DNA of 64,000 nt from Sandarakinorhabdus sp. AAP62 (GTDB taxonomy: Bacteria > Pseudomonadota > Alphaproteobacteria > Sphingomonadales > Sphingomonadaceae), in NCBI RefSeq assembly GCF_000331225.1, contig NZ_ANFY01000007.1, forward strand, positions 124,001 through 188,000. Reading direction: 5' to 3'. The position numbers and the translations under genes were made by a program. A model generated the notes under the pieces. It saw only the letters and a list, made by a program, of their open reading frames with translations. It did no database searches and was not told where the DNA came from. Positions 34,802 to 43,220 of the stretch are shown here, piece after piece. How positions within the stretch are numbered: the stretch's first letter is position 1; every line of letters starts with the position of its first letter.

Positions 34802-35263
34802 TCAATGATGGCCATGCTGCGCGCTGGCCGCTGTCTCGGCCTTGAACGCCACGTCCAGCGGCCCGGCCTTTTCAAACAGCAACCGCGCCTTGATCATCTG
34901 GCCCGGCTGCACGGGCGTCTTCAGCCCGATGAACATCACGTGCAGGCCGCCCGGCGCAAAGCGCACCTTGCCGCCCGCTGGAATCGGCACGCCGCCTGAC
35001 TGGGCGCGCATCTGCATGACGCCGCCCCGATTGAACGTGCCATGCAGATCAGACCGGTTGGATGCCGTGGTGGTGACCGACAGCAAGCGGTCGGCCGACT
35101 TGCCCGTGTTGGTGATGATCAGGAAACCGGCGCCGGTTTTGGAAACCGGGCTGGCGACCCGCAGCACGGGTTGATCAACCAGCAGCGAACCGATCTTGTA
35201 CTCGTGCGCCGCTGTCGGCCCGGCGAGAGCGACAGCAAGAGCGCAGACAATCGACAAGCGCAT
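34802..35263 (-). CDS. PCu(A)C-type periplasmic copper chaperone
   Basis: The 153-residue protein has a signal peptide (MRLSIVCALAVALAGPTAAH) and the DUF461/PCu(A)C fold: a His-Met copper motif spread over HGTFNRGGVMQM and LHVMFIGL, with the order H..M..HxM expected for Cu(I) binding. The tail ends in HGHH, which could bind additional metal. Such proteins deliver copper to cytochrome oxidase or store it in the periplasm. ATG 35263 has an AGGAG ribosome site. It lies between tolC and cytochrome c in one operon-like run; no oxidase gene is present in the window. Confidence 0.9.
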   Translation of the reverse strand: MRLSIVCALAVALAGPTAAHEYKIGSLLVDQPVLRVASPVSKTGAGFLIITNTGKSADRLLSVTTTASNRSDLHGTFNRGGVMQMRAQSGGVPIPAGGKVRFAPGGLHVMFIGLKTPVQPGQMIKARLLFEKAGPLDVAFKAETAASAQHGHH

Positions 35264-35367
35264 GGCAAGCTCCTGATCGCAACCAGCGGCCGTTCGTCGG
35301 AGCGACCGCATTTGACGGCCCGAACTGCCATCGCGGCCCTTGGCCTGCAACCCCGCAATCACCCCTA

Positions 35368-36855
35368 TCAGTTGCCAACCAGCCCCAGCGCCTTCACGTC
35401 GGCCGTGGCCGCCGCCAGATCAGCCTGGGCCACGATCTGGCGGAAGGCGGCGTCAAGCCGGCGCACCTGCGCGTCTGCTGCGGCTTCCTCGCGCAGATTG
35501 ACCAGGAAGAAATCGGAGGCGCCTTCCTGGAAGCGGCGGCGCTCGGCGCTGGCCATGGTCAGGGCGCGGTCCTGCTCGTCGATGGCGATGCCCAGCAGCC
35601 GGCGGGCCTGCCGCGACGCCACTGAAAGGCCGCCGATCTCTGCCCTGATCTGATCCTCGATGAAACGGCGGCGCTGCTGAAAGGCTTCGATCTCCGCCTG
35701 GGTCTGGCTCAATCGGCCGCGCGCCGTGCGCTGCTGGATCGGCACGGTGAGGGTCACGCCCAGCTTGGCCTGATTGCCGACATAGTCGCGCCCGCCCAGC
35801 CCGACGTCGCCAACGAACTGGTTCACTTCGGCGGCCAGATCGAGGCGGGGGAGGAAATTGTTGCGGTCCAGCGCCAGTCGGGTGCGGGCCTGGGCAATGC
35901 GCACATCCACCACCCGCAGATCGGGGCGATTTTCCAGCGCCGTCAGCATGTCGTCAGACGCGGGCAGCGGCGCCGGCAGCGTGCGCGGCAAACGATCGGC
36001 GCCGGGCACGATCGGGTTGCCATCGGCATCGCGCCAGAACAGCGACAGCGTGATCGCCGCCTGTTCCAGCGCCTGTTCGGCCTGCACCACCAAGGTCTGC
36101 CGGCGCAGGATATTCTGCTCATTCTCGGTCAGCAGGATCGCGGGCCGCAAGCCTTCGGCCACCTGGCGCTTGAACCCGGCCTGCCGGTCGAGCGCCAGTT
36201 GCAGCAGATCCTTGAACACGGCCACGCGCTGCCCGGCGATCACCCAGCTGTTCCACGCCGCGATGGTGCGGGCCTGCACGCCGATGGCCACCAGCAGGCG
36301 ATCATTGTCGGCCAGCACGACATCGGCGCTGGCGATGGCGCGATTGAAGCGGCGCTCGTCGATGTCGCGGTCGCGCAGCAGCGAAAACAGCGTGCCCACG
36401 GTGAAGCGGCCCAGCCGCGCGGTGTTGTTGCCGGCCTGCGACGAGCTGAACCGGCCGCGCGACACGTCATAGCCGGCATAGACATTGCCGCCATTGCTGG
36501 CGAGCGGCTGGTACAGGCGCACCCCGGCTTCCGAACCATCAACGGTGCCGATCGGCCGCGCTTCGAGATTGGCGCTGAACAATGTGTCGAACGCGCCTTC
36601 GGTGGTAAGCAGGCGGCCTTCGGCACCGCGCACCCGGGCCAGCGCTTCCAGCACCTGCGGCGCGTGATAGCGGCTGGCAGCAAGCACTTCTTCCAGCGAC
36701 AGCGGCGACGTTGCTGCCGGCAACGGCTGGGCTGCGGCACGGGCATCGGCTTCCAGGGCACGCCGGCTGCTGGCCGGCTGCTGCGCCGCTGCCAGCGACG
36801 GCAGCAGCAGCAGGAGCGCCAGCAGCGCCTTACTTGCCCGTGGCACCGGCTTCAC
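35368..36855 (-). CDS. TolC-family outer membrane efflux protein
   Basis: The 495-residue protein has a signal peptide (about the first 25 residues), two repeats of the TolC outer-membrane-factor fold and long helical stretches. Recognisable parts are SLEEVLAASRYHAPQVLEA, ALENRPDLRVVDVRIAQAR (strongly like RPDL..AE..L in TolC proteins) and a final helical repeat. It would form the outer-membrane duct for the HlyD-type adaptor encoded just upstream. The GTG start at 36855 lies inside the end of the adaptor gene (26-base overlap), and a second in-frame GTG lies nine bases later. Confidence 0.9.
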   Translation of the reverse strand: MKPVPRASKALLALLLLLPSLAAAQQPASSRRALEADARAAAQPLPAATSPLSLEEVLAASRYHAPQVLEALARVRGAEGRLLTTEGAFDTLFSANLEARPIGTVDGSEAGVRLYQPLASNGGNVYAGYDVSRGRFSSSQAGNNTARLGRFTVGTLFSLLRDRDIDERRFNRAIASADVVLADNDRLLVAIGVQARTIAAWNSWVIAGQRVAVFKDLLQLALDRQAGFKRQVAEGLRPAILLTENEQNILRRQTLVVQAEQALEQAAITLSLFWRDADGNPIVPGADRLPRTLPAPLPASDDMLTALENRPDLRVVDVRIAQARTRLALDRNNFLPRLDLAAEVNQFVGDVGLGGRDYVGNQAKLGVTLTVPIQQRTARGRLSQTQAEIEAFQQRRRFIEDQIRAEIGGLSVASRQARRLLGIAIDEQDRALTMASAERRRFQEGASDFFLVNLREEAAADAQVRRLDAAFRQIVAQADLAAATADVKALGLVGN

Positions 36856-37912
36856 TGCCCTTGGCGGCCTTCACTTCGCCGTTCATCGCCGGTTCGGCGC
36901 CTGGCCGCGTGAACTGCAACGGGAAATCGTTGAGCAGCCGCCACAGTTCGAACCAGATCGGCACAGTATTCATCTGCACCCAGCCGCGCACCTTGGCACC
37001 CAGCCGCACGGCGCGTTCATCCGGCCACGGATCACGATCGCCGCTTTCAACCACGAGGATACGGAACAGGCCATTGGGCGAGGCATTCAGATCCACCGCC
37101 GCCACCTGGCCATCGAAATAGCCCTTGGCAATGGACGGCCAGCCGGAAAACTGGATGGCCGGCCAGCCTTCGAATTCCAGCCGCACGCGGCGGCCGACAT
37201 GGATCAGCGGGATATCGCGGCCATCCATGTACATTTCCACCACGCGGCGCGACTGTTCGGGCACGAAGGTGGCGAGCACATCGCCCTGCTTGACGATGGT
37301 GGCGCTATCGATGCTGGTCACCCGCATGATGCGGCCGTTGCGCGGCGCCCGGATCAGCTGTTCCGACTGGCGGCGCAGGTTGACATCGATCTTGTTGATC
37401 TCGGCCCGCGATGACGCGATCTTGGCGCGGAATTCCGCCACCTTGATCTGCGCCAGTTCCATGTCGCGGCGGGAGGCCAGGCCTTCGCCATAAAGCGTGG
37501 TCATGCGCGTCACATCGCGCTGCGCCGTGGCGGCGGCGGCGGCGGTGGCCTCGATCTCGGCGACCTTCTGGGCCCGCTCTGCCTGCAGGCGGCTGAGATA
37601 ATCCGGATCGATGTCGACCACCCGGGCGATGGGATCGCCGGCCTTCACGCTGGCGCCATCGGTGACAAACCAGCGATCGAGCCGGCCCGGCACCAGCGCG
37701 GTGATGTTCTGCTGCCGGTCACGCGGATCATAAGCGATCACGCTGCCGGTGCCCTGCGCCGTCTGCACCCATGGCACCAGCGTGATGAACGCGAGGAAGA
37801 CGGTGATGCCGGTCACCACCATGACGGCAAAGATGCGCATCACCGGCGGCGGATTGATGCTGCGCAGCGTGGCGAAATGGCCTTCCGGCAGCGGGGAACG
37901 ATCAGTCGCCAT
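36830..37912 (-). CDS. HlyD-family periplasmic adaptor protein
   Basis: The 360-residue protein has a cytoplasmic N terminus, one membrane helix (about residues 28-48), a lipoyl-type half-motif (NITALVPGRLDRWFVTDGASVKAGDPIARVVDIDP), a helical hairpin (about residues 105-180) and the matching lipoyl half (LIRAPRNGRIMRVT) followed by a beta-barrel domain. ATG 37912 is preferred over TTG 37915 because GGAG is seven bases upstream. It overlaps the ABC gene by 11 bases and tolC by 26, so the three form a coupled tripartite exporter unit. Cargo is unknown. Confidence 0.92.
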   Translation of the reverse strand: MATDRSPLPEGHFATLRSINPPPVMRIFAVMVVTGITVFLAFITLVPWVQTAQGTGSVIAYDPRDRQQNITALVPGRLDRWFVTDGASVKAGDPIARVVDIDPDYLSRLQAERAQKVAEIEATAAAAATAQRDVTRMTTLYGEGLASRRDMELAQIKVAEFRAKIASSRAEINKIDVNLRRQSEQLIRAPRNGRIMRVTSIDSATIVKQGDVLATFVPEQSRRVVEMYMDGRDIPLIHVGRRVRLEFEGWPAIQFSGWPSIAKGYFDGQVAAVDLNASPNGLFRILVVESGDRDPWPDERAVRLGAKVRGWVQMNTVPIWFELWRLLNDFPLQFTRPGAEPAMNGEVKAAKGSEAGATGK

Positions 37913-39620
37913 CAACCGTCTCCCGCCCGGCCGCCGCGCGCAGCGTATCGAACGTGGCGCGATCGCGGCTGATCAACTGGCGATCAAGGCCCAGCCACAG
38001 ATAACCATCCAGCACGAGATCTTCGGGCCGGTTGCTGAAATAGAGGATGGTGGTGTTGGTGCCCCGGAAATGATCGAACACCGCCTTCAGCCGCGCCCGC
38101 GCCACCGTGTCGAACAGCGGCGACAGCACCATGATGCGCGGCGCCGCCAGGATGGCCGCGGCCAGTTTCAGCTGCATCATCTTGGCCACGGTGAACGGCG
38201 CGCCAGTGGACGAAAGCCGCGTGTGGATGCCATCAGGCAGCAGCGCCAGCCGGTCTTCGAGGCCGACAAGCTTGAGCGCAGCCATCTGATCGGCCGCATT
38301 GCGATCCGGATTGGCGAGGCGCAGATAATCGGCGATTGTTGACTCCACGATGGCAGCGCGATCCAGCACGGTGATATCCGATCGCAGCGCCAGCGGATCC
38401 ATCAGCGCGATATCCACCCCGCCCAGCGTGATCAGGCCCGATTGCGGCTTTTCCAGCCGTTTCAGCAGATCGGCAAATTCCCGCTCCATCCCCGGCACAC
38501 CCTGGCAGACCAGGCGGCTGCCCTCGGCAATCTGCAGGTTCACATTGGCCACGCCCGCCGGCAGGGTGAAGCGCACCTGGCGCATTTCCAGCGCGCCGCC
38601 GCTGGGCGGGGCCAGGCCGGCCGTGGGCTTGGCTTCCTGCTTCAGGCCATAGAGCAGCGACAATTCCTCGATCGAGGCCACCAGATCATACCAGTCATCA
38701 AGATAGGAATAGAGGCTGTTCATGCCGGCAAACACGCCGGACAGGATCAGCTCGGCCGCCACCAGTTGCCCGATCGACAATTGTTCCTGGATGACCAGCC
38801 AGCCGCCCAGTGCCAGCAGGCCGGCCGACGCTGCGGCATAGAGGAAATAGAAGGCGATGGTCTGCGGGAACTGGTAGCCGAAATGATCGCTGTGGGCCTT
38901 CACATAATTGGCGGTGACCCGCTCTGCGCCGGCCAGCGCATATTCGATATGGCGGGCCGATTTGTAGAAGCCGTTGGACGCACCCACCGTCTCCAGGAAA
39001 TGCGCGGCATTATATTTCTCGTGGGAAAGGATGATCGAGGTCTTCATCGCGCCCTTCGACCAGATCGCCCACACCGCCCACAACAGCGCAATCAGCACCA
39101 GGTTGAAGGCCAGGAAAAACGGGTGGTAAAAACTGGTGACGATGAAACCGACGATCATGCCCAGGATGATGGTGAAGCCGCCGATCAGCAGCGACGGCAC
39201 CGCCTTCTGCATGTTCACCATTTCAAAATAGCGGTTGAACAGATCGAAGCGGCGATCATCCTGGAAGAAGGGATCGGCCGCATTGATCACGCGCATGGTG
39301 AGATCCGCCACCAGCCGCGCCATGAAGCGGCGGCGATAAAGCTCCATCAGATGGATGCGCAGCACCGACAACAGGCCGGAGATGATCAGCAGGCCGAACA
39401 ACATGGCCGCCAGCGTGAACAGCGGCACGGGCAGCGCGGTATTGGCGATGCTGTTGATCAGCAACTGCACCGAAATCGGCGTGGCCAGACCCAACAGGGC
39501 AATGCCGATGCCATAGATGATCGCCAGCCAGAAATAGTTCTTTTCCGGCCACAATATGTCCTTCAGCCAGCTGTAAACCAGCTGGTTGAGGTCCATCTTC
39601 ACGAGATCCTTGGCGGCCAT
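37902..39620 (-). CDS. ABC exporter-like protein with a degenerate ATPase domain
   Basis: The 572-residue protein has an N-terminal six-helix ABC exporter membrane domain (about residues 25-310) and a C-terminal domain that aligns with ABC ATPases but lacks their catalytic residues. The Walker A position reads G374-V-P-G-M-E-R-E, with the Lys and Ser/Thr replaced. The signature reads LSSTG instead of LSGGQ. Walker B reads MVLSPLF, with Ser500 in place of Asp and no Glu, and the H-loop reads YFSNRPE without His. ATP hydrolysis is therefore unlikely in a homodimer. The reading frame is intact and coupled to HlyD and TolC partners. ATG 39620 follows AGGAGA by five bases. Confidence 0.88.
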   Translation of the reverse strand: MAAKDLVKMDLNQLVYSWLKDILWPEKNYFWLAIIYGIGIALLGLATPISVQLLINSIANTALPVPLFTLAAMLFGLLIISGLLSVLRIHLMELYRRRFMARLVADLTMRVINAADPFFQDDRRFDLFNRYFEMVNMQKAVPSLLIGGFTIILGMIVGFIVTSFYHPFFLAFNLVLIALLWAVWAIWSKGAMKTSIILSHEKYNAAHFLETVGASNGFYKSARHIEYALAGAERVTANYVKAHSDHFGYQFPQTIAFYFLYAAASAGLLALGGWLVIQEQLSIGQLVAAELILSGVFAGMNSLYSYLDDWYDLVASIEELSLLYGLKQEAKPTAGLAPPSGGALEMRQVRFTLPAGVANVNLQIAEGSRLVCQGVPGMEREFADLLKRLEKPQSGLITLGGVDIALMDPLALRSDITVLDRAAIVESTIADYLRLANPDRNAADQMAALKLVGLEDRLALLPDGIHTRLSSTGAPFTVAKMMQLKLAAAILAAPRIMVLSPLFDTVARARLKAVFDHFRGTNTTILYFSNRPEDLVLDGYLWLGLDRQLISRDRATFDTLRAAAGRETVDGD

Positions 39621-39655
39621 GTGTCTCCTGTCACCAGCGGCGGGCAACGCGAGCC

Positions 39656-39684
39656 CATGTAGGGACACAGCGCCGCTCTGCCAA
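39656..39684 (-). promoter_or_regulatory. Candidate promoter of the ABC-HlyD-TolC operon
   Basis: On the minus strand TTGGCA (39684-39679) and TACATG (39661-39656) are separated by 17 bases, 36 bases before the ABC start codon. A small dyad ATTAC-N6-GTAAT (39703-39718) lies just upstream. The match to a housekeeping promoter is moderate. Confidence 0.38.
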
Positions 39685-39761
39685 GGCGGGCAGGCAGAAA
39701 AAATTACATGGGCGTAATGATTCTGCCGCCACGTCTGCTCGGAATTACCATGGAACGGCGC

Positions 39762-41105
39762 TCAGCCGGCATCGGCCAACTGCCGCAGCCCGGTGCCCAG
39801 CCGGTCCACCAGTTCGTCAATCTGTGCCTTGCTGATGATCAGCGGCGGCGACAGGGCAATGATGTCGCCGGTGACCCGGATCAGCAGGCCCGAATCGAAC
39901 ATGGCGCGGAAAATCTCCTGGCCGCGTGACCCGGGCTGGCCGGGGCGGGGAGCCAGCTCGATGGCGCCAACCAGGCCGAAATTGCGGATGTCGATCACGT
40001 TGGGCAGGCCAGCCAGGCTGTGCAGCGCGGCCTCCCAATGATCTTCCAGCGCGCGGGCATGGGCAAAAAGGCCCTCGCTGGCATAGACATCCAGCGTGGC
40101 GATGCCGGCGGCGCAGGCCAGTGCATGGCTGGAATAGGTATAGCCGTGAAACAGCTCGATCCCCGGCACGTCGCCCGGCGCATCGACAATGGCATCATAA
40201 ACGTGGCGCGCGGCCGCCACGGCGCCCATCGGCACGGCGGCGTTGGTGAGGCCCTTGGCCAGGCAGATCAGATCGGGCGTGACGCCAAAGCGTTCGGCCG
40301 CCGTGGCGGCACCGATGCGGCCAAAGCCGGTGATGACTTCATCGAAGATCAGCAGGATGCCATGCTGCGCCGTGATCGCCCGCAGCCGTTCCAGATAGCC
40401 CTTGGGCGGCACCAGCACACCGGTGGAGCCGGCCAGCGGTTCGACGATGACCGCCGCGATGGTATCGCCATGCAGCGCCACCAGCGCTTCGAGCCGGTCG
40501 GCGAAATCGGCGCCATGTTCGGGCTGGCCCTTCGAAAAGGCATTGCGCGCCGGATCATGGGTATGCGGCAGGTGATCAGTGCCGGGCAGGCCGGTGCCAT
40601 AGACGCGGCGATTGGTGACGATGCCGCCCACCGAAATGCCGCCAAAGCCGGTGCCGTGATAGCCGCGCTCGCGCCCGATCAGGCGAATGCGCTGGCCCTG
40701 GCCCTTGGCCCGCCAATAGGCCAGCGCGATCTTCAGCGCGGTATCGACACTTTCGGAGCCCGAGTTGGTGAAGAAGATTCGGTCAAGCCCTTCCGGCATG
40801 ATGCCGGCCACGCGCGATGCCAGCTGGAAGGCCAGCGGGTGGCCAAGCTGGAAGGTGGGGGCAAAATCCAGCACCGCAGCCTGGCGCTGGATCGCTTCCA
40901 CGATGGGTTCCCGGCCATGGCCAGCGTTCACACACCACAGGCCGGCGGTGCCATCCAGGATACGGCGGCCATCGGCGCTGGTGTAGTGCATGTCCTTTGC
41001 CGCCACCATCAGGCGCGGATTGGCCTTGAAATAGCGATTGTCGGTGAACGGCATCCACAGAGACGAAAGATCGTTGGGAAGACTTGGGGGTGCGACGCTG
41101 GCCAT
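39762..41105 (-). CDS. Class III aminotransferase, omega-amino acid--pyruvate type
   Basis: The 447-residue PLP enzyme transfers amino groups, probably from an omega-amino acid such as beta-alanine or an amine to pyruvate. It starts with LSSLWMPFTDNRYFKANPRL, which is typical of beta-alanine:pyruvate transaminases. Other motifs are NSGSESVDTALKIA, GRERGYHGTGFGGISVGG, LLIFDEVITGFGRIG and the PLP-lysine block CLAKGLTNAAVPMGAV. ATG 41105 is chosen over TTG 41111 because AGGAGG lies nine bases upstream. It follows glutathione peroxidase by 30 bases on the same strand. Exact donor cannot be read from sequence. Confidence 0.93.
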   Translation of the reverse strand: MASVAPPSLPNDLSSLWMPFTDNRYFKANPRLMVAAKDMHYTSADGRRILDGTAGLWCVNAGHGREPIVEAIQRQAAVLDFAPTFQLGHPLAFQLASRVAGIMPEGLDRIFFTNSGSESVDTALKIALAYWRAKGQGQRIRLIGRERGYHGTGFGGISVGGIVTNRRVYGTGLPGTDHLPHTHDPARNAFSKGQPEHGADFADRLEALVALHGDTIAAVIVEPLAGSTGVLVPPKGYLERLRAITAQHGILLIFDEVITGFGRIGAATAAERFGVTPDLICLAKGLTNAAVPMGAVAAARHVYDAIVDAPGDVPGIELFHGYTYSSHALACAAGIATLDVYASEGLFAHARALEDHWEAALHSLAGLPNVIDIRNFGLVGAIELAPRPGQPGSRGQEIFRAMFDSGLLIRVTGDIIALSPPLIISKAQIDELVDRLGTGLRQLADAG

Positions 41106-41135
41106 GAGCAAGGCCCTCCTCTCGTGGCTGGTGGT

Positions 41136-41624
41136 TCAGGCTTTCGCGAGCAATTTCTCGATCTGGCTGCCCAGGGCTTCGGGCTTGGTGGCCGGGGCAA
41201 AACGTTCCTGCACCTGGCCATGCTTGTCGACCAGGAATTTGGTGAAATTCCACTTGATGGCTTCGCTGCCGAGCAGTCCGGGCGCCTGTTTCTTCAACAT
41301 CTGAAACAGCGGGTGGGCGGCATCGCCATTCACGTCCACCTTGGCAAACAGCGGGAAATCCACGTCGTAGGTGAGCTTGCAGAAATTGGCGATTTCGCTG
41401 GCATCGCCGGGCTCCTGCGCGCCGAACTGGTTGCAGGGGAAGCCGAGCACGGCAAAGCCCCTGGGGCCATATTTCCTGTGCAGCGCTTCCAGCCCTTCAT
41501 ATTGCGGCGTGAACCCGCACTTCGAAGCGGTGTTGACGATCAGCAGCACCTTGCCGTCGAAATCCTGCATGGAAATCTCGCGGCCATCGATGGTCCTGGC
41601 GCTGAAATCGTAAACGGTCGTCAT
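41136..41624 (-). CDS. Glutathione peroxidase family protein (Cys type)
   Basis: The 162-residue cytosolic peroxidase reduces hydroperoxides using thioredoxin or glutathione. The peroxidatic Cys36 lies in NTASKCGFTPQYEGL, the resolving-type Cys is in GFPCNQFG, and the catalytic Trp/Asn block is IKWNFTKFLVD. The Cys form is usual for bacterial BtuE/GPX-like proteins, which are often thioredoxin dependent. The start is a single ATG. It lies 12 bases after the thymidine kinase stop in a minus-strand run (AIM24, tdk, gpx, aminotransferase). Confidence 0.94.
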   Translation of the reverse strand: MTTVYDFSARTIDGREISMQDFDGKVLLIVNTASKCGFTPQYEGLEALHRKYGPRGFAVLGFPCNQFGAQEPGDASEIANFCKLTYDVDFPLFAKVDVNGDAAHPLFQMLKKQAPGLLGSEAIKWNFTKFLVDKHGQVQERFAPATKPEALGSQIEKLLAKA

Positions 41625-41636
41625 TTCGCCTCCCCT

Positions 41637-42227
41637 TCAGGGCTGATGCTGGCCCGCCAAGGCTGCCGCGAAATGGCGGCGACACAAGGCGACATAGCGA
41701 TCATTGCCACCAATTTCGGTCTGCTGGCCAGAGGCAACCGGACGCCCCTCGCCGTCAATACGCAAGTTCATCGTCGCCTTGCGCCCACAAGCACATACGG
41801 CTTTCAGTTCGGTGAGCGTATCGGCGATCGCCAGCAACCACTGGCTACCGGGAAACAGATTGCCGAGGAAATCGGTGCGCAGGCCATAGCAGAGCACGGG
41901 GATGCCCAGATCATCGGCGACACGGGCCAGCTGCCAGACCTGATCCTTGGTCAGGAACTGGGCTTCATCGACCAGCACGCAATTGAGCGTGCCCACCGCA
42001 TGGGTGCTGGCAACGGCGGCAAACAGATCGGTGTCGGCCGCAAACACCTCGGCCGGCGCTGATAATCCGATGCGCGAGGCAATCACCCCATGCCCCGCCC
42101 GATCATCCAGGGCGGCGGTAAACAGCATCGTGTGCATGCCGCGTTCGCGATAGTTGAAGCTGGCCTGCAGCAACACCGTCGATTTGCCGGCGTTCATGGA
42201 GGCATAGTAGAAATAGAGCTTGGCCAC
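41637..42227 (-). CDS. tdk: Thymidine kinase, type II
   Basis: The 196-residue enzyme phosphorylates thymidine with ATP in the salvage pathway. The P-loop SMNAGKST (10-17), the [14 protein letters not shown] block, [17 protein letters not shown] and the lasso-zinc Cys residues (CACGRKA and CRRH) are characteristic. GTG 42227 is chosen because AAGGAAGG precedes it and it places the P-loop at the usual distance; the longer frame to 42323 has no family similarity. The gene lies downstream of the AIM24-family gene. Confidence 0.95.
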   Translation of the reverse strand: MAKLYFYYASMNAGKSTVLLQASFNYRERGMHTMLFTAALDDRAGHGVIASRIGLSAPAEVFAADTDLFAAVASTHAVGTLNCVLVDEAQFLTKDQVWQLARVADDLGIPVLCYGLRTDFLGNLFPGSQWLLAIADTLTELKAVCACGRKATMNLRIDGEGRPVASGQQTEIGGNDRYVALCRRHFAAALAGQHQP

Positions 42228-42285
42228 GCGCCTTCCTTGCGCGCGGCCGAGCCCCTTGGTCAACAACTGGCTTGGCGCCAGAAAC

Positions 42286-43110
42286 TCACCGGTTCCCGCC
42301 GATGATGTCGCCCAGTTCGCCAAGCAGGCTGCCTTCGCCGCGATTCTGGCCGCGGCCCATGGCGGCCTGCATCATGCGGCCGGCCAGGCGACTGAACGGC
42401 AGCGACTGGATCCACACCTTGCCCGGCCCGGTGAGGCGGGCGAAGAACACGCCTTCACCGCCGAACAGCATGGATTTGACGCCGCCCACCGTTTCCAGAT
42501 CGAAGTTCACCGATGGCGTGAAGGCCGCCACGCAGCCGGTATCGACATGCAGCACCTCGCCCGGCGCCAGCGTGCGCTCGATCACGGTGCCGCCCATCTG
42601 CACGAACACCCAGCCATCGCCGTCCAGCTTCTGCATGATGAAGCCTTCGCCGCCAAACAGACCGGTCATCACCTTGCGCTGGAAGGCGACACCGATCGAA
42701 ACACCCTTGGCCGCCGCCAGGAACGCGTCCTTCTGGCAGATGAGCGTGCCGCCAACGCTGTCCAGCTTGATCGGCAGGATATGGCCCGGCGTCGGCGCGC
42801 CGAAGGCTACACGCGCCTTGCCGCCGCCATTGTGGGTGTAGACGGTGGTGAACAGGCTTTCGCCGGTGAGCAGTCGCTTGCCGGCGCCCATCAGCGCGCC
42901 CATGAAGCCGCCCTGCTGGCCACCGCCATCACCAAACACGGTGGTCATGCCGATGCTGGCATCCTTCCACACCATGGCGCCGGCTTCGGCCACGGCGCTT
43001 TCACCGGGATCCAGCTCGATCTCGACGAATTGCAGTTCGTGGCCCTTGATCTCGAAATCGATATCATCGGCGATGCCGGTGGCGCGGCTGTGTTGCCAGG
43101 GATTGGGCAT
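42286..43110 (-). CDS. TIGR00266/AIM24 family protein
   Basis: The 274-residue protein belongs to the AIM24 (TIGR00266) beta-structure family. It contains repeated Gly-rich beta segments such as [55 protein letters not shown] and [16 protein letters not shown]. The role in bacteria is unknown; the family is linked only loosely to membranes and, in yeast, to mitochondrial organisation. ATG 43110 has an AGGAG seven bases upstream. The C-terminal tail is Gly/Arg-rich. It is divergent from the TonB receptor gene, with 110 bases between starts. Confidence 0.88.
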   Translation of the reverse strand: MPNPWQHSRATGIADDIDFEIKGHELQFVEIELDPGESAVAEAGAMVWKDASIGMTTVFGDGGGQQGGFMGALMGAGKRLLTGESLFTTVYTHNGGGKARVAFGAPTPGHILPIKLDSVGGTLICQKDAFLAAAKGVSIGVAFQRKVMTGLFGGEGFIMQKLDGDGWVFVQMGGTVIERTLAPGEVLHVDTGCVAAFTPSVNFDLETVGGVKSMLFGGEGVFFARLTGPGKVWIQSLPFSRLAGRMMQAAMGRGQNRGEGSLLGELGDIIGGNR

Positions 43111-43220
43111 GGAAGGACTCCTGTTGTGCTGAAGCCAATGTAGGGATGGTGTGTTGCGCCGCCAAGACGCCGGCGCGACAAAACTTGCACCGCCCGGCGT
43201 GTTGCGCGACACACGCCGCC

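Noticed and set aside
43111-43220. Cobalamin riboswitch or iron box upstream of the TonB receptor
   Set aside because: The 110-base gap is too short for a full cobalamin riboswitch and shows no B12-box or recognisable Fur site.
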